Assembly: GCF_002094305.1 (NCBI RefSeq)
Contig: NZ_LWTX01000011.1
Span: 1-64,000, forward strand
DNA length: 64,000 bases
Direction: 5' to 3'
Source of the DNA: Prescottella equi
GTDB taxonomy: Bacteria > Actinomycetota > Actinomycetes > Mycobacteriales > Mycobacteriaceae
Under the pieces are notes generated by a model, which was not told the origin of the DNA, ran no database searches, and worked only from the letters and a program-made list of their open reading frames with translations. Positions 44,055-52,742 of this stretch are shown here, in pieces (the stretch's first letter is position 1; every line of letters begins with the position of its first letter). A program made the position numbers and the translations under genes.

Positions 44055-44909
44055 GTGACCGACCCGCAGATCGACGTGGACTACAACGTCCGCAACACCG
44101 TCTCCCCCGAATTGTTCGACGCGACCGTCGAGGAGTACCGACAGCGCTCACGGGAGACCGTCGACGGTCTCGACGGCTTCGCCGATGTCCGCTTCGACCC
44201 CGACAGCACCGAACGGCTTGACGTCTGGGGAGTCGGGGGCGCCCTGCGCCCGGTGTTCGTGGCGATCCACGGCGGGTACTGGCGGGCGCTGTCGCGGCAT
44301 CACACCGCCTTCATGGCGGGCATGCTCGCCGACGCGGGCATCGCCACGGTCGCCGTCGACTACGGACTGGCACCCCACACACCGCTCGAGGAGATCGTCC
44401 GGCAGGTCCGGGCCGCCGTCGCCTGGGTGTACCACCACGGCGCCGAGCACGGTCTCGACCGGAACCGGATCGTCGTCGGCGGCAGTTCCGCCGGCGGTCA
44501 TCTGACCGCCACCACGATGGTGTCCGGGTGGCAGGCCGAGTTCGGGCTTCCGGACGACGTGGTGCGCGCGGCGATGCCGATCAGCGGACTGTTCGACATC
44601 CGACCGCTGGTCGATTCGTTCGCCAACGAGTGGCTGGGTTTGGACGACTCGCGCGCGAGCGCGCTCAGTCCGATGCTGCAGACCGACCGGGTGGGCCCGC
44701 GTGCGGTCGTGGCCGTCGCCGAGCACGACGGCGTGGGGTTCCTCGAGCAGAGCCGGAAGTTCCACGAGGCGTGGGCGCGGCGGTCCGAGAGCGAACTGCT
44801 GGTCGTCCCGGACCGCAATCACTACGACATCTTCCTCGATCTCGCAGAGCCGGACTCGGCGCTCGGCCGCGCTCTGCTCGGCCTGTTCGCCGGACTCGAG
44901 CAGGCATAG
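44055..44909 (+). CDS. Alpha/beta hydrolase, probable arylformamidase (kynurenine formamidase-like)
   Basis: 284 residues from the GTG at 44055 with GAGG upstream. HGGYW at residues 72-76 is the oxyanion signature of the arylformamidase (AFMID) group; the nucleophile is Ser145 in GSSAG, the acid probably Asp225 in AEHDGVGF and the base His256 in DRNHYDIF. It would release formate from N-formylkynurenine, giving kynurenine. The reading is strengthened by the 3-hydroxyanthranilate operon 3 kb away and by the LysR gene directly downstream. A general carboxylesterase cannot be excluded. No tryptophan dioxygenase, kynurenine hydroxylase or kynureninase is present in the window. Confidence 0.78.
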   Translation: MTDPQIDVDYNVRNTVSPELFDATVEEYRQRSRETVDGLDGFADVRFDPDSTERLDVWGVGGALRPVFVAIHGGYWRALSRHHTAFMAGMLADAGIATVAVDYGLAPHTPLEEIVRQVRAAVAWVYHHGAEHGLDRNRIVVGGSSAGGHLTATTMVSGWQAEFGLPDDVVRAAMPISGLFDIRPLVDSFANEWLGLDDSRASALSPMLQTDRVGPRAVVAVAEHDGVGFLEQSRKFHEAWARRSESELLVVPDRNHYDIFLDLAEPDSALGRALLGLFAGLEQA

Positions 44910-44950
44910 TCGGACCCGCGAAATCCACTTCACCGCAATACGGTTGCGCT

Positions 44951-45003
44951 TTGCAACCACCAAATCGCTGACGGTATACGTGGGATTCGGCCGTCGCTAG
45001 GAT
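44951..45003 (+). promoter_or_regulatory. Candidate promoters of the LysR gene
   Basis: TTGCAA (44951-44956), 18-base spacer, TATACG (44975-44980) forms one possible promoter. TAGGAT at 44998-45003 ends six bases before the ATG and could be a leaderless -10, or its AGGA could serve as ribosome binding site for the first promoter. The sequence does not decide. Confidence 0.4.
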
Positions 45004-45009
45004 TCCCCC

Positions 45010-45942
45010 ATGGACATGCCCAAACTGCTGGACGGGCGCCTCAAGCTCCGTCACCTGCTGCTCGTCGACGCACTCACCAGCCAGGGCAGTGTCGTCGCGG
45101 CGGCCGCGGCCCTGCATGTCACCCAGCCGGTCGCGACGCGCAGCCTGCACGACATCGAGTCCATTCTCGGTGTCTCCCTGTACGACAGGGGTCCGCGCGG
45201 CATCACGCCGACGATCTTCGGGGAGGCGTTCACAGCGCACGCCCGGGCGGTGATCGCGCAGCTGACGCAGGCCGGTCGACACGTGGTCGAACTCGCCGAC
45301 GCCGACCGCGGAACCGTTGTCGTGGGAACACATCTCGCCGGTTCCAACGTCCTCCTGCCCGGTGCGATCGCGCGGCTGAAGAGGGAACGTCCACTGCTCA
45401 CCGTGGTGGTCCGGGAAGGCACCCCGGAGGTGCTGCTGACCGAACTGCAGTCGGGGCGTATCGATCTCATCGTCGGCCGGCTCACCTCACCCACCGACGA
45501 GATGGCGGTGCGGCGCACGCTGTACGCCGAATCGGTGGAACTCGTGACGCGACGGGGGCACCCGCTGGCCGGGCGGAGCGGCATCGAGCTGGGTGATCTG
45601 ACGCAGTACCCGTGGATCCTGCCGGGTGTCGAGACGGCACTGCGCCGCGAACTCGAAGAGTTCTTCGCCCGCAACAGTCTCGCGCTGCCCGAGAACCGGG
45701 TGGAGGCCACGTCGTTCCTCACCGTGCGTCAGCTGCTCATCGAGACCGACATGGTGGCGGTCCTACCCAGCCTCATTCCCCGCGACGACGTCCGTCTCAC
45801 CACGCTGCCGATCACGCTGGACCCGATCGGCCACAGCGTCGGCATCACGCTCTCGGCCGGACGCACCCTCAGCCCGTCGGCGTCCGCGCTGGTGGACTTC
45901 CTCGCCGAGTTCGCGGCCGAGATCGCGCCCGCCCGCAACTGA
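45010..45942 (+). CDS. LysR-type transcriptional regulator
   Basis: 310 residues, ATG at 45010. N-terminal winged helix with GSVVAAAAALHVTQPVATRSLHDIE at about 27-51 and the typical linker helix, then a two-lobed periplasmic-binding-protein-like effector domain (TVVVGTHLAGSNVLLPGAIARLKRE). The sequence resembles the PcaQ/GbpR branch that responds to aromatic acids. It stands between the formamidase gene and the convergent 3-hydroxyanthranilate operon, so it probably activates both in response to a pathway intermediate; the shared promoter motif supports this but is not proof. Confidence 0.88.
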   Translation: MDMPKLLDGRLKLRHLLLVDALTSQGSVVAAAAALHVTQPVATRSLHDIESILGVSLYDRGPRGITPTIFGEAFTAHARAVIAQLTQAGRHVVELADADRGTVVVGTHLAGSNVLLPGAIARLKRERPLLTVVVREGTPEVLLTELQSGRIDLIVGRLTSPTDEMAVRRTLYAESVELVTRRGHPLAGRSGIELGDLTQYPWILPGVETALRRELEEFFARNSLALPENRVEATSFLTVRQLLIETDMVAVLPSLIPRDDVRLTTLPITLDPIGHSVGITLSAGRTLSPSASALVDFLAEFAAEIAPARN

Positions 45943-45956
45943 CACGCCGAACGAGT

Positions 45957-45988
45957 CGGAGCCGCCCACCGGGTGGTGGACGGCTCCG
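45957..45988. terminator. Bidirectional terminator between LysR and the MHS permease
   Basis: An imperfect 14-bp stem, CGGAGCCGCCCACC with GGTGGACGGCTCCG (one mismatch), loop GGGT, between convergent genes. Confidence 0.8.
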
Positions 45989-46004
45989 GTTCCCCCGACA
46001 GCGA

Positions 46005-47348
46005 TCAGGCGGGGACGGCTGCGGGTTCTTCGTGCTGCAGGCCGCGCGACGAGTCCGGCACGACCCGGAACAGGGCGATCGCGCCCACCAGGCTGATGGC
46101 GCAGACGGTTGCGAGGTACCACGTGACGCCGACGGACGATCCGGTCGCGTCGAGCAGCGCGGTGGCGATCATGGGCGCCAGGCCGCCGCCCAGGATGGCG
46201 CCGCTCTGCAGGATCAGCGACGACCCCGAGTAGCGCACCTTCGCGGGGAAGGTGTCGGCGATGATGCTGCCCTGCACGCAGTGCGTGACCGGGACGATCA
46301 GGCCCATGCCGAGGAACGCGATCACGGCGATCACCGAGTTCTCGGTGTTCAGCAGCGGGAAGAACACGATGCACCATGCCAGGATCGCGGCGGAGCCGGC
46401 GATGAACATCGTGCGGCGTCCGTGCTTGTCGGCGACCTTGGTCCACACCGGAATCGACGCGAACCACAGCACCGCGGCGGCCGTCACGCACAGGATCAGG
46501 AACTGCTTGTCGTAGCCGAGGTGCTGACTGCCGTAGGACAGCGAGAACACCATGAAGGCGTACGCGACGGCGGAGTTGGCGAGGACCGCGAGGAGGGTGA
46601 GCGACAGGCGGGGGAAACCGACCTTCAGCGACTCACGGAGCGGGAACTTCGACACCGCGTTGTTCTCGACGATCCCGGTGAACGACGGCGACTCGGTGAC
46701 CCGCAGGCGGATGACGAGACCGATCGCGACGAGAACGAAGCTGAGCACGAACGGGATCCGCCAGCCCCACGACGCGAACGCGCTGTCCGACATCACCGAA
46801 CTGATGGTGAGGAAGATGCCGTTCGCCAGCACGAGCCCGGCCGGGGTACCCATCTGGGGGAAGCCGGCGTAGAGGTTCTTCTTCCCGGCGGGGGCGTGTT
46901 CCATCGACATCAACGTCGCCCCGGCACCCTCACCGCCGAGCCCGATGCCCTGTACGACGCGCATCGCCACGAGCAGGATCGGCGCCCACACTCCGATCGC
47001 GTCGTAGTTGGGGATGAGGCCGATCAGGGTCGAGCCGATGCCCATCATCACGAGCGAGACCACGAGCGTCGCCTTACGGCCGATGCGGTCGCCGAAGTGG
47101 CCGAAGACCAGGCCGCCGAGCGGGCGGGCGATGAATCCGACCGCGAACGTGCTGAACGCGGCGAGGGTGCCGGCCGTGGGGCTCAGGCTCGGGAAGAACT
47201 GCTTGTTGAAGATCAGTGCGGCGGCGGTGCCGTAGAGGAAGAAGTCGTACCACTCGAGCGTGGTGCCGGCCAGGGTCGCCATGGCGACACGGCTGCGCGC
47301 GGCCGCGGCGGGGGCAGGGCCCCGGCCTCGTGTCGTGCTGTCGGTCAT
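46005..47348 (-). CDS. MFS transporter, MHS family, probable aromatic-acid importer
   Basis: 447 residues, ATG at 47348. Motif A GHFGDRIGRK, helix 1 with LEWYDFFLYGTAAALIF and twelve predicted helices are those of MHS symporters (ShiA, ProP and aromatic-acid relatives). It is related to, but clearly distinct from, the other MHS gene in this window. It lies downstream of the ACMS decarboxylase gene on the same strand after a 171-base gap, so it may be co-transcribed and import an anthranilate-type or kynurenine-type substrate. That substrate is inferred from position. Confidence 0.86.
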   Translation of the reverse strand: MTDSTTRGRGPAPAAAARSRVAMATLAGTTLEWYDFFLYGTAAALIFNKQFFPSLSPTAGTLAAFSTFAVGFIARPLGGLVFGHFGDRIGRKATLVVSLVMMGIGSTLIGLIPNYDAIGVWAPILLVAMRVVQGIGLGGEGAGATLMSMEHAPAGKKNLYAGFPQMGTPAGLVLANGIFLTISSVMSDSAFASWGWRIPFVLSFVLVAIGLVIRLRVTESPSFTGIVENNAVSKFPLRESLKVGFPRLSLTLLAVLANSAVAYAFMVFSLSYGSQHLGYDKQFLILCVTAAAVLWFASIPVWTKVADKHGRRTMFIAGSAAILAWCIVFFPLLNTENSVIAVIAFLGMGLIVPVTHCVQGSIIADTFPAKVRYSGSSLILQSGAILGGGLAPMIATALLDATGSSVGVTWYLATVCAISLVGAIALFRVVPDSSRGLQHEEPAAVPA

Positions 47349-47468
47349 CGCAGATACCTATCGGTGTCGGGGGAGGCGGTCGGATATCCGAGATCCGTTC
47401 TTCGCCAGGAGAATCCGGCGGCCTTGTCGGCCTCGTACGGAAGATTCTGTACCCGTGAGACATGACTC

Positions 47469-47512
47469 ACAAATGCCGAATCGGCCGCCGGGTATCTCAA
47501 TTCGGCTATGCC
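47469..47512. promoter_or_regulatory. Gap between decarboxylase and permease genes with motif copies
   Basis: ACAAATGCCGAATCGG (47469-47484) and AATTCGGCTATGCC (47499-47512) resemble the GGCATT/TTCGG motif seen at 44025-44039 and 51787-51804. They lie upstream of the permease on the minus strand and could give it its own promoter. Confidence 0.4.
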
Positions 47513-47519
47513 TCGGGCG

Positions 47520-48515
47520 TTACGAGAGCCCGAGGAAGCGCTCCGCGTTGCCGCGCTGGATCAGATCCCGCGAGGCCTCGTCCAGGAACTCGCTCTTGCG
47601 CACGACCTCCCCCACCGGCCGCTCCCCCAGCGGGTACGGGTAGTCGCTGCCCACCATCACCCGGTCCACACCGACGGTGTCGACGAGCAGACGCAACGCG
47701 CGGTCGTCGAACACGACGGAGTCCACGTAGAAGCGGCCGAGGTAGTGCGACGGCGGCATCTCGGACGTGCCGATCACGTCGTTGCGGCGATGCCAGGCGT
47801 TTTCCATCCGGCCGAGCCAGAAGGCGAACGACCCACCGCCGTGGGCGAACCCGATCTTCAACCGGTCGTCGATGCGATCGAAGACGCCGCCGAGGATCAG
47901 CGCGAGGATCGACAGGTGCGTCTCGGCGGGCATTGCGGTGAGCCACTGCGCCATCCAGCGGTTCAGGCGCGGCGACGAATCCATGTCCCAGGGATGGACG
48001 AACACCGGGACGTCCAGCGACGCGCAGTGCTGCAGGAAGGTCACCACGCCCTCGCTGTCGAGGTCACGGTCGCCGACGTGGTTGCCGATCTCGACTCCGC
48101 GGTGTCCGTTGGCGACGCAGCGCTCCACCTCACGGCAGGCGGCGTCGGCGTCCTGCAACGGCACCTGGCAGAACGGGATCAACCGGTCCGGGGCGGGGGC
48201 GACGATGTCGAGCGCGAGGTCGTTGAAGATGCGTGCGATCCGTTCGGCCTGTGCGCCGGTGCGGCCGTAGTTGAAGAAGGCCGGTGTCGGCGAGACCACC
48301 TGGGTGCGGACGCCGTCGGCGTCCATGTCGTGCAGTCGGGTCTGCGCATCCCAGGCGTCGGCCTGGATCCGGCGGAACTCCTTCGAGCCCATCATGATGA
48401 CGGCCTCGGCCTCGCTCTCGACCCGCAGCCACGGGGCGTCGGGTCCGGCGTCGGCGGTCAGGTCCGGCCACCCCTTGGGGACGTAGTGGGTGTGGACGTC
48501 GATGATGCCGCTCAC
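47520..48515 (-). CDS. nbaD: 2-amino-3-carboxymuconate-6-semialdehyde decarboxylase (ACMSD), amidohydrolase fold
   Basis: 331 residues. Zinc ligands His8 and His10 (DVHTH), His174 (FVHPWDM), the conserved His225 (FAHGGG) and Asp291 (GSDYPYP) match the metal and catalytic residues of Pseudomonas ACMSD with a constant offset of about three. It decarboxylates the unstable ring-opened product of 3-hydroxyanthranilate to 2-aminomuconate 6-semialdehyde, diverting it from quinolinate and NAD synthesis to catabolism. It starts one base after the stop of the dioxygenase gene. Confidence 0.93.
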   Translation of the reverse strand: MSGIIDVHTHYVPKGWPDLTADAGPDAPWLRVESEAEAVIMMGSKEFRRIQADAWDAQTRLHDMDADGVRTQVVSPTPAFFNYGRTGAQAERIARIFNDLALDIVAPAPDRLIPFCQVPLQDADAACREVERCVANGHRGVEIGNHVGDRDLDSEGVVTFLQHCASLDVPVFVHPWDMDSSPRLNRWMAQWLTAMPAETHLSILALILGGVFDRIDDRLKIGFAHGGGSFAFWLGRMENAWHRRNDVIGTSEMPPSHYLGRFYVDSVVFDDRALRLLVDTVGVDRVMVGSDYPYPLGERPVGEVVRKSEFLDEASRDLIQRGNAERFLGLS

Positions 48516-48516
48516 G

Positions 48517-49038
48517 TCAGCCCTTCCCGGGATGCAGGGTGCCGCAGTTGTCGCACGTGCGGGCCTGCTCGTCCTCGTAGAACTGCACGAACACCGGCGG
48601 CAGGTCGGCGACGATGTCGCGCACCTGCAGTTCGATCTCGTGGATCAGGTTGTTGCACTCGAGGCAGTACCACTGGAACTTCTCGAGGGTGCCCTCGCGG
48701 CGCACGCGCTCGATGACCAGTCCGATCGAACCCGCGGTGGGGCGCTGCGGCGAATGCGGCAGATTGCCGGGGAGCAGCCAGGTCTCACCCTCCCGGATGT
48801 GCACGCGCTGCGGGCCGTCCTCGGTCATCACGTCCACGTGGATGTCGCCCTCGATCTGGTAGAACCACTCCTCGTACGGGTCGAGGTGGTAGTCGGTGCG
48901 CTGGTTGGGTCCGCCGACGACCTGCACGATGAAGTCGTCGCCCAGCGCCATCGTCTGGTTGTTGACCGGCGGCGCGAGCAGGTGCCGATTCTCGGCGATC
49001 CACTTCTGGAAGTCGATGACGGGCGGGATGACGGTCAT
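48517..49038 (-). CDS. nbaC: 3-hydroxyanthranilate 3,4-dioxygenase
   Basis: 173 residues from the ATG at 49038 with GGAGGA seven bases upstream. Fe(II) ligands His51, Glu57 and His95 and the substrate-binding arginines 47 and 99 fall at the same numbers as in the Cupriavidus enzyme. The second, rubredoxin-like iron site is complete: Cys125, Cys128, Cys162 and Cys165. It is a cupin that opens 3-hydroxyanthranilate to 2-amino-3-carboxymuconate 6-semialdehyde with O2. The start overlaps the end of the deaminase gene by four bases. Identification is as firm as sequence reading allows. Confidence 0.96.
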   Translation of the reverse strand: MTVIPPVIDFQKWIAENRHLLAPPVNNQTMALGDDFIVQVVGGPNQRTDYHLDPYEEWFYQIEGDIHVDVMTEDGPQRVHIREGETWLLPGNLPHSPQRPTAGSIGLVIERVRREGTLEKFQWYCLECNNLIHEIELQVRDIVADLPPVFVQFYEDEQARTCDNCGTLHPGKG

Positions 49039-49493
49039 GAGCGGTCCTCCGAGTCGGCGGTGTGGGTACGGCGGTGGGCGGGCACGTATGCCACGCCCTG
49101 GATCTCGATGAGCAGGTGCGGATGCGGAAGCTGGTGCACCGCAACCGTGGTGCGGGTGGGACCGGTCTCGTCGAACAGCTCGGCGTACACCTCGTTGTAT
49201 CCGCCGAAGTCGTTCATCGACACGAGATACGACGTGACCTGCACGAGATCGCTCAGATCCGCGCCGACCTCGGCGAGGATCGACCGGATGTTCTCGATCA
49301 CCGCACGCGTCTGGGCGCGGATGTCGAGGTTCGTCGTACCCATCTCGTCGACCTCGACGCCGACGAACGTGTTGTCCGGCCGGCGCGAGCTGGTCCCGGA
49401 GACGTAGACGAAGTCGCCCGCGACCTTGACGTGCGGGAAGCGCCCACGCGGTGTCGCGAGGCGTTCGATGACCTTGGCTGCGTTGTCGCTCAT
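49035..49493 (-). CDS. nbaF: 2-aminomuconate deaminase (RidA/YjgF family)
   Basis: 152 residues from the ATG at 49493 with GGAGGGA upstream. RidA-family residues are present: Arg114 in GPTRTTVAV and Glu130 in LLIEIQGVA. In this operon the expected reaction is hydrolytic removal of ammonia from 2-aminomuconate to give 4-oxalocrotonate. Distinct from the second RidA protein in this window (57606-58076), which belongs to the conserved backbone. Overlaps both neighbours by four bases. Confidence 0.88.
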   Translation of the reverse strand: MSDNAAKVIERLATPRGRFPHVKVAGDFVYVSGTSSRRPDNTFVGVEVDEMGTTNLDIRAQTRAVIENIRSILAEVGADLSDLVQVTSYLVSMNDFGGYNEVYAELFDETGPTRTTVAVHQLPHPHLLIEIQGVAYVPAHRRTHTADSEDRS

Positions 49494-50269
49494 GCGATTC
49501 CCTCCACGGTGACGCTGCCCAGCGCCGCGATCTCGCAACGCGCGACACCGGCCGACAACGGGATGGCGGCGGTCGCGGCGCCCGCGAGGACGACGTCGCC
49601 GGCACGCAACGGGATACGCCGACGTCGGCACATGTCGAGCAGCGCGTGCAGCGCGTTGACCGGATCGTCGAGGATCGCGGCGGTCGAGCCGTCGACGGCC
49701 TGCACTCCGGCCTCGAGGCGCACCGCGAGGTCCCCGGCGGACCGCATGGACTGCCACGGTCCGATCACGTACGCCGCTGCGGACGTGTTGTCGGCGACCA
49801 CGTCGGTGTAGGTGAACCGGAAGTCCCGGTAGCGGGAGTCGATGATCTCCATCGCGGGAGCGACCGCGTCGACGCAGGACTCGATGTCGACGGCGGGGTC
49901 GTCGAGATCGATGTCCCGCGCCAGTCGGTACGCGACCTCGGGCTCGATCTTCGGGTGGATGAACCGGTGCAGATCGACGCGGCCGCCGTCCTCGACGCAC
50001 ATCGCATCGGTGAGCCGGCCGACGATCACGTCGGACACCCCCATCTGGGCCATCTTCGCCTTGCTCGTGAAGCCGAGCTTGACGCCCACGAGGGACTCCC
50101 CGCGGCCCAGGCGCCGAGCGACCAGCGCCTCCTGGATGCGGTAAGCGTCGTCGATACCGAGCTCGACGTCGTCCGCGAGGCTCAGGGTGTCGTGCACCCC
50201 CGCCTGCGCATCGTCGAGACGCTCGGCGAGCGATTCGATCTCGCTGCTGCTCAATACATTCGATGTCAC
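49490..50269 (-). CDS. nbaG: 4-oxalocrotonate decarboxylase / 2-oxopent-4-enoate hydratase family enzyme
   Basis: 259 residues from the GTG at 50269 (AGGAG nine bases upstream). The fold is that of fumarylacetoacetate-hydrolase-related MhpD/DmpH proteins: [17 protein letters not shown] near residue 62 and the metal-binding [10 protein letters not shown] with Glu109 and Glu111. Coming after a deaminase that makes 4-oxalocrotonate, the decarboxylase role is the better fit; the hydratase role cannot be excluded, since both share the family. Only one such gene is present, so either the partner hydratase is elsewhere or this protein does both. Confidence 0.85.
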   Translation of the reverse strand: MTSNVLSSSEIESLAERLDDAQAGVHDTLSLADDVELGIDDAYRIQEALVARRLGRGESLVGVKLGFTSKAKMAQMGVSDVIVGRLTDAMCVEDGGRVDLHRFIHPKIEPEVAYRLARDIDLDDPAVDIESCVDAVAPAMEIIDSRYRDFRFTYTDVVADNTSAAAYVIGPWQSMRSAGDLAVRLEAGVQAVDGSTAAILDDPVNALHALLDMCRRRRIPLRAGDVVLAGAATAAIPLSAGVARCEIAALGSVTVEGIA

Positions 50270-50288
50270 TGTTATCGACTCCTGGGGG

Positions 50289-51764
50289 TTACAGCGCCAC
50301 GCACACGTTGGTGGGCTCGGTGTAGAAGTGCAACGACGATTCGCCGCCTTCGCGCCCGATGCCGGAGAGCCCGACACCGCCGAAGGGAGATCGCAGTTCG
50401 CGCGTGAACCAGGTATTGACCCAGGAGATTCCGACGTTCATCTTCTGCGCGACACGGTGTCCGCGGCGCAGGTCGTTGGTCCACACCGACGCGGCCAGTC
50501 CGTACTTGGTGTCGTTGGCGAGGGCGATCGCTTCCGCCTCGGTGTCGAAGGGCACCAGCGCGGCGACGGGCCCGAAGATCTCCTCACGCAACACGGGATC
50601 CTCGTTGGTCAGCCCGGTCCACAGCGTGGGCTCGACCCACGAGCCGAACGCGAACTCCTGCCCCAGATCCGGGATCCCGCCTCCGGTGAGGACTTCGGCG
50701 CCGGCCTGTTCGGCCATCTTGAAGAAGCTCATCACCTTGTCGCGATGGCCCTGTGAGATCAGCGGCCCGGTGGTGGTGCTCTCGTCCTTCGGGTCGCCCA
50801 GACGCAGCTGCCGGGCCCGCTCGACGAGACCGGACGCGACGTCGTCGAAGATGGAGCGGTGCACGTACACCCGCTCGGTGCACAGGCACACCTGGCCGGT
50901 GTTCGTGAAGACGGACTTGGTGAGCCCGGTGAGCGCCTCGTCGAGGTCGACGTCGTCGAAGACGATCGCCGCATTCTTGCCGCCGAGCTCGAAGGACACC
51001 GGGCGCACGCGCGGTGCGACGGTCTTCATCACGTGCGAGCCGGTCGCGGAGGATCCGGTGAAGGTGACGCCGTCGATCCCGGTATGGGTCGTGAGGTACT
51101 CACCGGCGGAGTTGCCGCCGAAGCCGTGCACCACGTTGTACACGCCGGCAGGCAACCCCACTTCGGCCAGGACCTCCGCGAGCAGCGTCGCGGTGGCGGG
51201 AGTCTCCTCGCTGGGCTTGACGACCACGGCGTTGCCGCACGCCAGAGCGGGCGCCACCTTCCAGGTGAGCAGGAGCAGCGGCAGATTCCACGGCACGATC
51301 ACCGCGACCACCCCGAGCGGTTTGCGGACCGCGTAGTTCAGCGCCTGCCGCCCGCCCGCCAGATCGGTCATGAACGATTCCTGGCCGGCGGCGGCCGCGA
51401 CGTCGGCGAACGTCCGGAAGTTGGTGAGCGCCCGCGCCACGTCCAGCTCCCGCGCCTGGGTGATCGGCTTGCCGGTGTCCGCCATCTCGGCCGCGACGAA
51501 TTCCTCGAAGCGCTCCTCGATACGGTCCGCGGCGCGGCGCAGCAACGCGGTGCGCTCGCGGACCGGGGTGTCGGCCCAGCCGTCGTCGAGGGCCCGGCGT
51601 GCGGCGTTCACGGCGCGATCGACCAGCGCCTGGTCGGCCTCGTGCACCTGGGCGAGGACCCGCCCGGTCGCGGGATCGACCTGGTCGAATCCGCGTCGCG
51701 GATCAGGGTCGACGAAGGTGCCGTCGACGAAGTTACGGATCCAGCCGTCGAGGGTTGAAGTCAT
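50289..51764 (-). CDS. nbaE: 2-aminomuconate 6-semialdehyde dehydrogenase
   Basis: 491 residues. Catalytic Cys293 (NTGQVCLC), Glu259 (FELGGKNA) and Asn160 (PWNLP) are in place, and the sequence is of the hydroxymuconic/aminomuconic semialdehyde dehydrogenase type (REEIFGPVAALVPF, SWVNTWFTRELRSPFGG). It oxidises 2-aminomuconate 6-semialdehyde to 2-aminomuconate with NAD+, before that aldehyde can cyclise to picolinate. First gene of the operon; 19 bases separate it from the decarboxylase gene. Confidence 0.9.
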   Translation of the reverse strand: MTSTLDGWIRNFVDGTFVDPDPRRGFDQVDPATGRVLAQVHEADQALVDRAVNAARRALDDGWADTPVRERTALLRRAADRIEERFEEFVAAEMADTGKPITQARELDVARALTNFRTFADVAAAAGQESFMTDLAGGRQALNYAVRKPLGVVAVIVPWNLPLLLLTWKVAPALACGNAVVVKPSEETPATATLLAEVLAEVGLPAGVYNVVHGFGGNSAGEYLTTHTGIDGVTFTGSSATGSHVMKTVAPRVRPVSFELGGKNAAIVFDDVDLDEALTGLTKSVFTNTGQVCLCTERVYVHRSIFDDVASGLVERARQLRLGDPKDESTTTGPLISQGHRDKVMSFFKMAEQAGAEVLTGGGIPDLGQEFAFGSWVEPTLWTGLTNEDPVLREEIFGPVAALVPFDTEAEAIALANDTKYGLAASVWTNDLRRGHRVAQKMNVGISWVNTWFTRELRSPFGGVGLSGIGREGGESSLHFYTEPTNVCVAL

Positions 51765-51786
51765 GGCTCAATCGTCGAGCCCGAAT

Positions 51787-51836
51787 CCATACCGAACAAA
51801 TGCCAAAACAGCCTTCCGCCATGCCCTCATCGGCAT
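51787..51836. promoter_or_regulatory. Promoter region of the aminomuconate operon with repeated GGCAT/ATGCC elements
   Basis: On the minus strand GGCATTTGTTCGGTATGG (51804-51787) shares GGCATT and TTCGGTATG with the formamidase promoter. A second pair, ATGCC-N6-GGCAT, lies at 51821-51836. TATGGA within the first may be the -10 box, about 20 bases before the ATG. Confidence 0.5.
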
Positions 51837-51869
51837 ACGTCCCGGCAGGCCGATCGAACAGCAGGCCCT

Positions 51870-52625
51870 TCAGCGCTCCGACAGCTCACTCATGATCCCG
51901 TCCAGCAGTTTCGCGAGCCCGAACTCGAACGCCCCGTCCGGGTCCGCGGGCGCCTGGTACAGCTCGCCGACCGCGGAACCCACTCGTGACGACAACGGGA
52001 ACAGGTCCGGCGGTACCGCCGCGGCGAACATGGGCCCGTGCACCTCCCACCACTGCTCGTCGCTCAACTGCCGGGCGGCGTCGATCGCCGCGACCGCGAC
52101 GCGGGCGTTGCCGGTGGCGAACTCCGACAGCACCGCGATCACCCGGTCCATCGCGACGTCCGACAGGCCGATGCCCTCGATGGCGGCCAGCTGCAGTTCG
52201 TAACGCCGCATGCTCCCGGGTCCGAGAACCAGCCGCCAGGGCGGCACTTCCAGGAGCCACGGGTGCGCGATGATTTCGGCACGGATCCGGCGGGCGATGA
52301 CGGCCATCCGTTCACGGGGCGGGAGCTCGCCCGGGATCGGGGCGTCCTCGCCCGCGACCGTATCGACCATGAGGACCGTGAGGGCATCCTTGCTGGGAAT
52401 GTAGGTGTACAGGCTCATCGGTCGCAGCCCCAACTCGGCGGCGACCGCGCGGATGGACACGCTCGCGTAGCCGTCCCGATCCGCGAGGGCGACGGCCGCG
52501 TCGACCACCGCGTCGACGCTGACGGCCTGCTTGGGGCCGCGTCTGGTCGGCCGCGGCGGCAGGTGGTGACGCCACAGCAGGTCCACCAGCTGTCTCGCCT
52601 GCTCAGCGGCACTCTCTTCGCTCAC
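51870..52625 (-). CDS. TetR-family regulator divergent from the SNF2/SWIM genes
   Basis: 251 residues from the GTG at 52625 (AAGGG upstream). The N-terminal 60 residues include a proline/arginine-rich lead-in (LPPRPTRRGPKQAVSVDAVV) and a helix-turn-helix ending in LRPMSLYTYIPSKDAL, as in the TetA-repressor-like branch of the family. The C-terminal domain has a long helix array (MAVIARRIRAEIIAHPWLLEV). An extended inverted repeat sits in the 117-base gap to the SNF2 gene, and this protein is its most likely binder, so it probably represses both itself and the helicase operon. Confidence 0.87.
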   Translation of the reverse strand: MSEESAAEQARQLVDLLWRHHLPPRPTRRGPKQAVSVDAVVDAAVALADRDGYASVSIRAVAAELGLRPMSLYTYIPSKDALTVLMVDTVAGEDAPIPGELPPRERMAVIARRIRAEIIAHPWLLEVPPWRLVLGPGSMRRYELQLAAIEGIGLSDVAMDRVIAVLSEFATGNARVAVAAIDAARQLSDEQWWEVHGPMFAAAVPPDLFPLSSRVGSAVGELYQAPADPDGAFEFGLAKLLDGIMSELSER

Positions 52626-52648
52626 GGAGGCCCTTCGGAACAAATCCA

Positions 52649-52684
52649 GTACGGTGTACGTTGTCAGAACTCCGTACACCATAC
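52649..52684. promoter_or_regulatory. Inverted-repeat operator between TetR and SNF2 genes
   Basis: GTACGGTGTACG (52649-52660) and CGTACACCATAC (52673-52684) form 12-bp arms with one mismatch, separated by 12 bases. It begins 24 bases upstream of the TetR GTG and ends 58 bases before the SNF2 ATG. Confidence 0.7.
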
Positions 52685-52742
52685 GCCACATGGAGGGGTT
52701 CCCCTGCTCAGCACACAGGCCACCTATCTGCCGGATCGACAC

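Noticed and set aside
44942-44958. GGTTGC-N5-GCAACC hairpin before LysR as terminator or riboswitch
   Set aside because: A 6-bp stem with no T-run and no larger structure; too weak to call.
45612-47465. Plus-strand open frame of 617 codons
   Set aside because: Covers the end of LysR and the antisense of the MHS permease; charged low-complexity translation typical of a shadow.
52690-52692. ATG just upstream of the SNF2 gene as its start codon
   Set aside because: It is out of frame with the helicase and its own frame soon stops without any domain.
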